From assembly GCA_019347595.1 (NCBI GenBank), contig JAHWLA010000195.1, forward strand, positions 1-5,149: a DNA stretch of 5,149 nt, written 5' to 3'. The notes beneath the pieces are model-generated. The model did not search any database. It was given only the letters and a program-made list of their open reading frames with translations, and had not been told where the DNA came from. This document shows, in pieces, positions 1-5,105 of the stretch. The stretch comes from Actinomycetota bacterium (GTDB lineage Bacteria > Actinomycetota > Acidimicrobiia > Acidimicrobiales > JAHWLA01). Numbering within the stretch: the stretch's first letter is position 1; the number at the start of each line of letters is the position of its first letter. A program made the translations under genes and the position numbers.

Positions 1-810
1 CGGCCCGAGGATGTCAGACAATTCTGGCATCGCTACGCGGCGCCGACAGGGTCGACGCTCGTCATCGTCGGCGACCTCAGCGGCGTGGCCGTCGAGCAAC
101 TCCTGAGCCAGTCGCTCGGGCAGTGGTCGGGAAGCGCCGGCAGCCGGGACGCCCCCTTCGTCGCCCAGCCCCGTCGCCAGGGCGCCGTTGTGCGCGTCGT
201 CGACTTCCCGGGCGCCGTCCAGACCCATCTCCTCGTGGGCCGCGCGTGCCCTCCTGTCCCCGTCGACGACCGGGCCGGTCTTCGCGTGGCGACCCACTAC
301 TTGGGCGGCTTCATGTCGTCGCGTCTCAGCAGTCGTCTCCGGGAGCAGAAGGCGGTGACGTACGGCGTGAGCGCCGTCGTCGAGCATCGGGGGGCCGCCG
401 CGGTGTTCCGCGTGGAGAGCGCCGTGCAAGGCGACGCCACCGTCGAATCAGTAGCTGACATCCTCGACGAGCTGGGCGACCTCGCGGCCGGCCGCATCGA
501 CGCCCCGGTATACGAAGCGGCCGTGGACAACCTCTATCGAGTCGCGCCGATCCAGTTCAAGAGCGTGCCCGCAATTGCGTCGGCCTTGGTGAGGGCCGTG
601 CTCGAAGCGCTCCCCGACGATTACTTCGACAAGGTGCGCGCCGCCATGCGCGACGCCACGCCGGCCGAGTCGATTGCCGCCTTCTCGCGCCACGTCGACC
701 TGCAGCGCTTGACAGTCACCGCGGTGGGCGACGCGGCCCAGATTCGTGAGGGTCTGCGGGGCCTCGACCGGATAGGCCTCGACGTCGAGGCCTTCGAGGA
801 GGACGCCTGA
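1..810 (+). CDS. M16 family peptidase-like protein, C-terminal part (5' end outside window)
   Basis: This is the last 269 codons of a gene open from the first base of the window, ending in TGA at 808-810. Residues about 6-28 (F-W-H-R-Y-A-A-P then L-V-I-V-G-D-L-S) match the end of an M16 N-terminal domain, where a conserved Y-x-P stretch precedes a strand ending in V-G-D. From about residue 65 a second, M16_C-like domain follows. It has G-G-F-M-S-S-R-L (102-109) and L-R-E-Q-K-x-x-x-Y-G (113-122). R114 and Y121 correspond to the Arg/Tyr pair conserved in the C-terminal half of M16B proteins. The HxxEH zinc site belongs to the N-terminal half, which lies outside the window, so it cannot be said whether this is an active protease, a non-catalytic partner subunit or a single-chain enzyme. 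No signal peptide or membrane segment is visible in this part. The gene converges on the GntR gene with a 9-bp gap. Family assignment is confident; activity is unknown. Confidence 0.9.
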   Translation, partial: RPEDVRQFWHRYAAPTGSTLVIVGDLSGVAVEQLLSQSLGQWSGSAGSRDAPFVAQPRRQGAVVRVVDFPGAVQTHLLVGRACPPVPVDDRAGLRVATHYLGGFMSSRLSSRLREQKAVTYGVSAVVEHRGAAAVFRVESAVQGDATVESVADILDELGDLAAGRIDAPVYEAAVDNLYRVAPIQFKSVPAIASALVRAVLEALPDDYFDKVRAAMRDATPAESIAAFSRHVDLQRLTVTAVGDAAQIREGLRGLDRIGLDVEAFEEDA

Positions 811-819
811 TCGCTTCGG

Positions 820-1626
820 TCACTGTCGCTCCGAGGCGCTGCCGCCGAGGTTCGTCGACAGCAGCGCCGGTGAGGCGAGGAGCCCGTTGATCACCATCCG
901 CTGCGCACGCGTCGCCTCGGCCGCCGCCACCTTGCGCGCCTCGTGCGCGTCGCCCGCCTTGACGGCGTCGAGAAGGTCGATGTGGCCGTGCGTGATGTCG
1001 TCGGGGCGCGTGGTGTGGAGCAAGCCGAGGATGAACGGCCGGTGGAGCCGATCCAGCACGCCCTCGAGCGCCGAGGCCAGGAACTCGTTGCCGCTGAGGC
1101 GGCCGAGCATCACGTGGAAGCGGGCGTTCGCCTTCAGGAAGCGCAGGATGCTGGAGCGGTCGCCCGGCTCGTAACTGGTGCGGCAGAGCAGGTCGAGCTC
1201 GAGCAGTGCCTCGATGTCGACGCCGCGCTCGGCGGCCAAGGCCGCGGCCTCCGCTTCCAGCACCATGCGCACCTGGAACAGGTCGCGCGTCTCTTTCAGG
1301 GTGACAGGAGCAACCTGGTAGCCGGACCGTGCGACGGCATCGGCGAGCCTTTCTTGTCGGAGCCGCCCGAGCGCCTCGCGCACGGGCGTCTTGGAGAGGC
1401 CCATCTCGGCAGCCAGTGCGCCTTCCGTGAACGACGTTCCCGGCGCCATCTCGAGGTCGAGAATGCGACGCTTGATCTCGGCATACGCCTCGTCCGTCCT
1501 CGTCGCGCCCGGCGCATCCGGCGCATCCGGCACGGAGGCGTCCGAGGTGGGCGACGGCGCGGCACCCGCGGCGCGCCGTCGCCGCTGAGCCGTTCCCGTC
1601 GTTCGTCGATCGCTCGGGCGAGCCAC
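820..1626 (-). CDS. GntR family transcriptional regulator, FCD (FadR C-terminal) domain
   Basis: Predicted 268-residue one-component repressor or activator. Residues about 1-44 are an Arg/Ala/Pro-rich tail of low complexity. Residues about 45-110 form the GntR winged helix: D-E-A-Y-A-E-I-K-R-R-I-L, then M-A-P-G-T, L-A-A-E-M-G-L-S-K-T-P-V-R-E-A-L (recognition helix, ends about residue 86), then the wing G-Y-Q-V-A-P-V. From about residue 115 an all-helical FCD ligand domain follows, with R120 in the F-x-V-R-x-x-L-E helix, N-x-x-F-H (N167, H171) and H-I-D-L-L-D-A-V (H215). FCD domains often bind a metal and a small carboxylate; here the first ligand is Asn rather than Asp, and the last expected His appears to be Glu or Ala. 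Start choice: GTG at 1624-1626 has GAGAGG six bases upstream. An ATG at 1755 would overlap the end of ald by 70 bases and has no such site; a GTG at 1533 is also possible. It is the last gene of the leftward cluster and so probably regulates it. Confidence 0.92.
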   Translation of the reverse strand: MARPSDRRTTGTAQRRRRAAGAAPSPTSDASVPDAPDAPGATRTDEAYAEIKRRILDLEMAPGTSFTEGALAAEMGLSKTPVREALGRLRQERLADAVARSGYQVAPVTLKETRDLFQVRMVLEAEAAALAAERGVDIEALLELDLLCRTSYEPGDRSSILRFLKANARFHVMLGRLSGNEFLASALEGVLDRLHRPFILGLLHTTRPDDITHGHIDLLDAVKAGDAHEARKVAAAEATRAQRMVINGLLASPALLSTNLGGSASERQ

Positions 1627-1632
1627 TCCCGT

Positions 1633-1638
1633 CCTCTC
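1633..1638 (-). promoter_or_regulatory. Ribosome binding site of the GntR gene
   Basis: Read on the minus strand, GAGAGG is followed by six bases and then GTG. This site decides the start at 1626 over the longer frame opening at 1755. Its first base is the last base of an upstream inverted repeat, so the site directly abuts a possible hairpin. Confidence 0.7.
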
Positions 1639-1664
1639 GGTAGTCCAGCGCAGGGATGCTACCG
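1638..1664 (-). repeat. Inverted repeat between ald and the GntR gene
   Basis: Perfect 6-bp arms, CGGTAG at 1638-1643 and CTACCG at 1659-1664, are separated by 15 bases. Inside them TCC and GGA can extend the stem after a 2-base bulge, leaving a 7-base loop. In the mRNA the structure would end exactly where the GntR ribosome binding site begins. No T-run follows, so it is not a standard terminator. It could be an operator for the GntR protein (autoregulation), an mRNA processing or stability element, or a control of translation. The structure is seen directly; the role is inferred. Confidence 0.45.
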
Positions 1665-1685
1665 GGACGTCCGCTCGCTTGGCGT

Positions 1686-2747
1686 TTACGGCGTGTGCTG
1701 CGCGAGGGCGGCCGCCACGACGGGGTGCGAGATGCGTCCGTCTCTGACGTTCCACCCGCCCCGCAGCATCGGATGCTCAGGGTCGTCGGCCAGGCACCGG
1801 AGGCGTGGGGCCACCGCGGCGCTGAGGGCCCGGGTCGCCGTCTGCGGGTACTGCCCCGGGACGTTCGTGACGCAGTAGTGGATGACGCCGTCGATCTCGT
1901 AAACGGGGTCCGAGAGGCTCGTCGGTCGAGCAGTCTCGATGCACCCGCCTTGGTCGATGGCGAGGTCGACGACGACCGATCCCGGCCGCATCGCCTTCAC
2001 GTGTTCCGCCCTCACCACGGTGGGCGCCCGCGCGCCTGCGACGAGAGCGGCCCCGATGACGAGGTCCGCTTCCGGTATCACGTCGTCGAGGGCACTCTCG
2101 GACGACGCAAGCGTGGCCGTGACAGCGCCCTCGACGTGCAGGGCGCGGAGACGGGCGAGGTCGACATCGACGCCCGTCACCTCGGCGTCAAGCCCGCGCG
2201 CGCCGCGCGCCGCGACCGAGCCCGCAACGCCCATGCCGACCACGACGACCCGCGCCGGGCGCACGCCGGCCGCTCCACCGAGAAGCACCCCGGAGCCCCC
2301 TGCCAAATGGAACGCCCCGACGATGGCGGCGGCCCGGCCGGCGATCTCGCTCATGGGTGCCAGGAGCGGCAGCCCCGTGGCGTCGGTCACCGTTTCGAAG
2401 GCGACGGCATCGACGCCGTTCGACGCCAGCGCATCAGCCAGCTCGGGTGACGCCGCGAGGTGCAGGTAGGCGAACAGCGTGAGCCCCGGCCGGAACCACC
2501 GCCATTCGCCGGGAAGGGGCTCCTTCACCTTGACCACGATGTCCGCACCCCATGCGTCGTCGGGGGACGGGACGATATGCGCTCCGGCACGCCGGTAGGA
2601 ATCGTCCGGGAACCCTGCCCGCGCCCCCGCACCCGACTCCACGAGCACGGACGAGCCCGCTGCCACCAACGCCGCAACCGCGCTCGGATCGAGCGCCACG
2701 CGGCGCTCTCCGTCCTTTGTCTCGGCGACGAGTCCAATCGACCTCAT
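1686..2747 (-). CDS. ald: Alanine dehydrogenase (NAD-dependent), Ald family
   Basis: Predicted 353-residue cytoplasmic enzyme that interconverts L-alanine + NAD+ + water with pyruvate + ammonia + NADH. Residues 1-130 match the AlaDH/PNT N-terminal domain: E-T-K-D-G-E-R-R-V-A-L (R16 aligns with the substrate-binding Arg), V-K-V-K-E-P-L (K75) and Y-L-H-L-A-A (H96), the latter two being the catalytic Lys and His of the family. L-L-A-P-M-S-E-I-A-G-R (128-138) is also conserved. The NAD-binding fold follows, with G-M-G-V-A-G (171-176) and an acidic residue near D194 at the end of the next strand, which favours NAD over NADP. D-Q-G-G-C (265-269) contains the conserved Asp. Length is slightly under the usual ~370. 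ATG at 2747 has AAGGAG four bases upstream and gives the canonical N-terminus; the frame stays open to 2993, but that extension only shadows the upstream gene. One base separates it from the preceding class V enzyme gene. A close relative acting on another amino acid cannot be excluded. Confidence 0.93.
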   Translation of the reverse strand: MRSIGLVAETKDGERRVALDPSAVAALVAAGSSVLVESGAGARAGFPDDSYRRAGAHIVPSPDDAWGADIVVKVKEPLPGEWRWFRPGLTLFAYLHLAASPELADALASNGVDAVAFETVTDATGLPLLAPMSEIAGRAAAIVGAFHLAGGSGVLLGGAAGVRPARVVVVGMGVAGSVAARGARGLDAEVTGVDVDLARLRALHVEGAVTATLASSESALDDVIPEADLVIGAALVAGARAPTVVRAEHVKAMRPGSVVVDLAIDQGGCIETARPTSLSDPVYEIDGVIHYCVTNVPGQYPQTATRALSAAVAPRLRCLADDPEHPMLRGGWNVRDGRISHPVVAAALAQHTP

Positions 2748-2748
2748 G

Positions 2749-4167
2749 TCACTCCTTGTGGGGCCCCGGCCCGAAGGCGAGCGCCGCCGGGCCGAACGGG
2801 AACGCCGGCGCCGATCGCGTTTCCGGTCGGGGAACATGGCGGTCGCCGCCGTCGACGGCGTCGTACGACCACCGCGGTCCGTGGCGGGCGATGCGCGACA
2901 CCGCGTCGACCAAGCGGTCCACGTCGTCCTGGGTCGTGCCGACGCCGAAACTGGCGCGGACAGCGCCGGGTATGGCGACGCGCTCACGTTCACGGAGCCG
3001 GCCGCGTATCTCCTCGGCGCAGGCGTCGCCGACGCCCAGCAGGCGGAGCATGAAGGGATGGGCGCAGAAGCACCCGTGGCGAACCCCGATGCCGTGCTCG
3101 GCGCTGAGCACGGCCGCCAGATGCGAGTGCTCGTAGCCGGCCAGGTTGAACGTCACCACGCCGATGCGGGGATGATTCTCGCCCCACAGCGAGTAGCGCT
3201 CGACTCCCGGTACGGCGGCAAGTCGTCGCTCGGCATCCGCCAGGAGCACCGCCTCGTGCTCGGCGAGCTCGTCCATGTCCGCGGCCTGCAACGTCCGGCA
3301 CGCGACCCCGAGAGCGACGGCGCCCAGGACGTTCGGCGAACCGGCCTCCTGGCGATCCGGCAACGACGACCACAGCACGTCGTCGGTGGTGACGAAGTCG
3401 ACGGCGCCGCCACCTGCCAGGAACGGCTCTCCTTGCGAGAGCCAATCGGGCCGGCCGACGAGCGCGCCTGCCCCGTACGGGGCGTACAGCTTGTGGCCCG
3501 ACAGCGCCAAGTAGTCGACGCCGAGCGCATCGACGTCGACCGGGCGATGCGGTGCGAGTTGTGCGGCATCGAGCACGACACGCGCCCCGTGGCGCCGGGC
3601 CACCGCGACAAGTTCGCCGACGGGCCAGATCTCGCCGGTGACGTTGGAGGCGCCCGTCACTGCGACCAGGCATGGCCGACCAGGCGCCAACCGCGAGGTG
3701 AGCGCCGCATCGAGTGCCTCGACGGCGTCCTCCGGGCTGGCAGGCGCGGGTAGGCAGCACACGTCGTGGCGCCGCCAAGGAAGCAGGTTGGCGTGGTGCT
3801 CCGTCTCGAAGCCGACGACGAGCGCACCCCTCGGCACGGCGGCCGCCAGGAGGTTGAGCGAGTCCGTCGTGTTGCGCGTGAACACCACGGTGTCGTCCGC
3901 CCGGGCGCCTACGAAGTCTCGGACCGCGGTGCGGGCCCACTCGTAGGCTTCAGTGCACACCATGGACTTGTAGCCGGTGCCGCGGTGCACGCTGCTGTAC
4001 CAGGGGAGGAGGGCGTCGACGGCGTCCCGCACCTCGACGAGCGCCGGCGCGCTGGCCGCTATGTCGAGGTTCGCGTACCGACGCCGCTCTCCGGTGACGA
4101 GCGGGACCTCGAGATCGGCTCCGACGACCCGGAGCGCGGTCGTAACCGGATGCGATGGAACGGGCAT
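2749..4167 (-). CDS. Class V PLP-dependent enzyme, group II cysteine desulfurase-like (SufS/CsdA-type fold)
   Basis: Predicted 472-residue cytoplasmic PLP enzyme. N-terminal Y-A-N-L-D-I-A-A-S-A-P (31-41) matches the Y-L-D-N-A-A motif of SufS-like enzymes, followed by V-H-R-G (60-63), F-T-R-N-T-T-D-S-L-N (96-105) and E-H-H-A-N-L-L-P-W (123-131; H124 would stack on the cofactor). D200 in V-V-L-D-A-A-Q contacts the pyridine nitrogen, and K226 in S-G-H-K-L-Y-A-P forms the Schiff base. R-H-G-C-F-C-A-H-P (363-371) aligns with R-x-G-x-x-C-A-x-P of SufS, placing the catalytic cysteine at C368, and R404 in R-A-S-F matches the substrate-carboxylate Arg. The core is complete; about 45 residues follow it. 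Such enzymes remove sulfur, selenium or sulfinate from cysteine-type substrates and release L-alanine, but class V members with other lyase or aminotransferase activity look alike. No IscU, SufU or SufE partner is present. ATG at 4167 has no Shine-Dalgarno site, and no better start was found. First gene of the leftward cluster. Confidence 0.88.
   Translation of the reverse strand: MPVPSHPVTTALRVVGADLEVPLVTGERRRYANLDIAASAPALVEVRDAVDALLPWYSSVHRGTGYKSMVCTEAYEWARTAVRDFVGARADDTVVFTRNTTDSLNLLAAAVPRGALVVGFETEHHANLLPWRRHDVCCLPAPASPEDAVEALDAALTSRLAPGRPCLVAVTGASNVTGEIWPVGELVAVARRHGARVVLDAAQLAPHRPVDVDALGVDYLALSGHKLYAPYGAGALVGRPDWLSQGEPFLAGGGAVDFVTTDDVLWSSLPDRQEAGSPNVLGAVALGVACRTLQAADMDELAEHEAVLLADAERRLAAVPGVERYSLWGENHPRIGVVTFNLAGYEHSHLAAVLSAEHGIGVRHGCFCAHPFMLRLLGVGDACAEEIRGRLRERERVAIPGAVRASFGVGTTQDDVDRLVDAVSRIARHGPRWSYDAVDGGDRHVPRPETRSAPAFPFGPAALAFGPGPHKE
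2752..2757 (-). promoter_or_regulatory. Ribosome binding site of ald inside the upstream gene
   Basis: AAGGAG on the minus strand is followed by TGAC and then ATG. The six bases are also the last two sense codons (Lys-Glu) of the class V enzyme, and its TGA stop lies between the site and the ald start. The arrangement is typical of translational coupling and fixes the ald start at 2747. Confidence 0.85.
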
Positions 4168-4171
4168 AGGA

Positions 4172-4183
4172 CTGATATATCAG
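4172..4183. repeat. Perfect AT-rich palindrome, candidate operator or -10 element
   Basis: CTGATATATCAG is a perfect 12-bp palindrome in otherwise GC-rich DNA, with its edge four bases from the ATG of the class V enzyme gene. GntR/FCD proteins bind short palindromes, so it is a plausible operator. It also contains a -10-like TATATC on the minus strand, so a bound protein would block the promoter. A related sequence (9 of 12 identical) lies at 4347-4358 beside the other start. Confidence 0.5.
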
Positions 4184-4262
4184 AAATACGCGTTGTAGTG
4201 CCACTGTGAACCGTCGTCGGCGATGTCGCAGCGTCGCGAGAGGGGCGCCGCCTTCGGCGTGG

Positions 4263-4284
4263 GGGTTCGTCGTTTCGACAACCC
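4263..4284. repeat. Imperfect inverted repeat in the divergent region
   Basis: GGGTT, a bulged C and GTCG (4263-4272) can pair with CGAC and AACCC (4276-4284) around a TTT loop, giving nine base pairs. Its last base is the first base of the next repeat at 4284-4300. It may be a regulator site or a hairpin in the leader of a transcript starting further upstream. Role unknown. Confidence 0.4.
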
Positions 4285-4300
4285 GTGCGCCCGGCGCACG
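4284..4300. repeat. Perfect inverted repeat in the divergent region
   Basis: Seven-base arms CGTGCGC (4284-4290) and GCGCACG (4294-4300) flank a 3-base spacer. It lies mid-way between the divergent starts and is followed by no T-run, so an operator is likelier than a terminator. Such GC-rich repeats also arise by chance in GC-rich DNA. Confidence 0.4.
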
Positions 4301-4346
4301 AGCTCCTGTATCGCTCTCACGAAATGTGAGGTCTCTGATTCCCTGA

Positions 4347-4358
4347 CTGAGATATCGT
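4347..4358 (+). promoter_or_regulatory. Degenerate second copy of the palindrome, next to the PAS-AraC start
   Basis: CTGAGATATCGT matches the palindrome at 4172-4183 in 9 of 12 positions and contains the smaller palindrome GATATC. It includes the -10-like TATCGT, which ends six bases before the proposed TTG start. Its placement mirrors that of the perfect copy at the other gene, suggesting a shared operator or promoter element. Confidence 0.35.
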
Positions 4359-4364
4359 GCGCCC

Positions 4365-5105
4365 TTGCCCGTTGCTCCCGCGTCCCTGGCCATACGCCAC
4401 GCCGAGGTGCTCGTGGAGCTCTTCGACGGCTTGCCCAACGTCATGTTCTGTGTGAAGGACTGCGAGGGTCGCTACGTGCGTGTCAACCAGGCGTTCGCCG
4501 ACCGCAGTGGCAGGGCGACGCCTGCCGCCGTCGTGGGGCTGCGCGCCTGCGACCTCTTCCCACCCGAGCTGGCGGCGTCGTACGAGGCACAGGACCGGCA
4601 GGTCCTCGTCACCGGACGAAGCGTGCGAAATCAGCTCGAGTTGATCCTGCGGCCCGACGGCTCACCGGGCTGGTTCGTCACCAACAAGGTGGTCCTTCGC
4701 GACGAGCGTGGCCGCGCGGCTGGGATCGCCGCCGTGTCGCTCGACCTCCAGGCGGCACCGAGCGGCGGAGTATCCCTCGACCGCGTGGCCACCGTCATCG
4801 AGGTCATCCGCACGCGGTACGCAGAACCTCTCACCGTCGCCGAGCTCGCGACAGTCGCCGGCATGACGCCCCTGCAACTCGAGCGTCGGATGCGTCGTTA
4901 CCTCGGGATGGCCGTGAAGCAGTTGCTCTTGCGGACGCGGCTCGAGCACGCGGCCGCCCTTCTGCGCTCTACCGACCTCGTCATCGCCGAGGTGGCGGCC
5001 CGGTGCGGCTACTACGACCAGAGCTCGCTGAGCCGGCAGTTCAAGCGCATCCTGGGGTACACGCCCGGCGAATACCGAGCTCGGTTCGGCCCGCCGTCGT
5101 CGTAG
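4365..5105 (+). CDS. One-component regulator: PAS sensor domain fused to AraC-type DNA-binding domain
   Basis: Predicted 246-residue soluble transcription factor. Residues about 15-130 form a PAS domain: L-F-D-G-L-P-N-V-M-F-C-V-K-D (19-32), R-Y-V-R-V-N-Q-A-F (37-45), a central helix around V-G-L-R-A-C-D-L-F, then paired strands ending A-G-I-A-A-V-S-L-D-L. Residues about 140-242 form the AraC domain with two helix-turn-helices, L-T-V-A-E-L-A-T-V-A-G-M-T (156-168) and V-I-A-E-V-A-A-R-C-G-Y-Y-D-Q-S-S-L-S-R-Q-F-K (206-227), ending in the family signature G-Y-T-P-G-E-Y-R. No kinase, receiver or membrane segment is present, so PAS probably binds the signal directly; the ligand is unknown. TTG at 4365 is the most upstream usable start after an in-frame TGA at 4344, but no clear ribosome binding site precedes it. 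GTG at 4407 or 4413 would still keep nearly all of the PAS domain. It is divergent from the enzyme operon, the usual position for a local AraC-type activator. Confidence 0.92.
   Translation: MPVAPASLAIRHAEVLVELFDGLPNVMFCVKDCEGRYVRVNQAFADRSGRATPAAVVGLRACDLFPPELAASYEAQDRQVLVTGRSVRNQLELILRPDGSPGWFVTNKVVLRDERGRAAGIAAVSLDLQAAPSGGVSLDRVATVIEVIRTRYAEPLTVAELATVAGMTPLQLERRMRRYLGMAVKQLLLRTRLEHAAALLRSTDLVIAEVAARCGYYDQSSLSRQFKRILGYTPGEYRARFGPPSS

Larger units (their letters stand above)
4168..4364. promoter_or_regulatory. Divergent control region between the class V enzyme operon and the PAS-AraC gene
   Basis: These 197 bp separate two divergent starts and must hold both promoters. No convincing TTGACA/TATAAT pair is present on either strand. 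Leftward, TATATC (minus strand, 4179-4174) ends six bases before the ATG; a weaker alternative is TTCACA (4210-4205) with TATTTC 16 bases further on. Rightward, TATCGT (4353-4358) ends six bases before the TTG start. Inverted repeats lie at 4172-4183, 4246-4259 (CGCCG, 4-base loop), 4263-4284, 4284-4300 and 4316-4330 (CTCAC and GTGAG, 5-base spacer). The region is the obvious target of the two regulators encoded here, but no site can be assigned to a given protein. Confidence 0.6.

Noticed and set aside
809..821. Possible bidirectional terminator between the converging genes
   Set aside because: Only a 5-bp stem with one wobble pair and a 3-base loop can be drawn, with no T-run on either strand.
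1627..1755. Longer GntR gene starting at ATG 1755
   Set aside because: It would overlap the end of ald by 70 bases, adds 43 Arg-rich residues and has no good ribosome binding site, unlike the GTG at 1626.
943..1878. Long + strand reading frame (311 codons) opposite the GntR gene
   Set aside because: It is antisense to a gene with clear GntR and FCD motifs, crosses a gene boundary, is Arg/Gly-rich and shows no domain. Such frames are expected in GC-rich DNA.
1656..2450. + strand reading frame of 264 codons opposite ald
   Set aside because: Antisense shadow of a well-conserved enzyme gene, rich in Arg/Asp/Gly with no recognisable motif.
2748..2993. 82-codon N-terminal extension of ald
   Set aside because: It would overlap the upstream gene, is Arg/Ser-rich and matches no family. 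The ATG at 2747 has an ideal ribosome binding site and gives the canonical Ald N-terminus.
2746..3753. + strand reading frame of 335 codons opposite the class V enzyme gene
   Set aside because: Antisense shadow. The opposite strand carries the full set of PLP-enzyme motifs, while this translation has no family features.
2749..4167. Assignment as a dedicated Fe-S cluster SufS, selenocysteine lyase, kynureninase or isopenicillin N epimerase
   Set aside because: The fold and active-site residues fit the wider class V family, but there is no Suf/Isc, selenium, tryptophan or beta-lactam gene nearby to justify a specific name.
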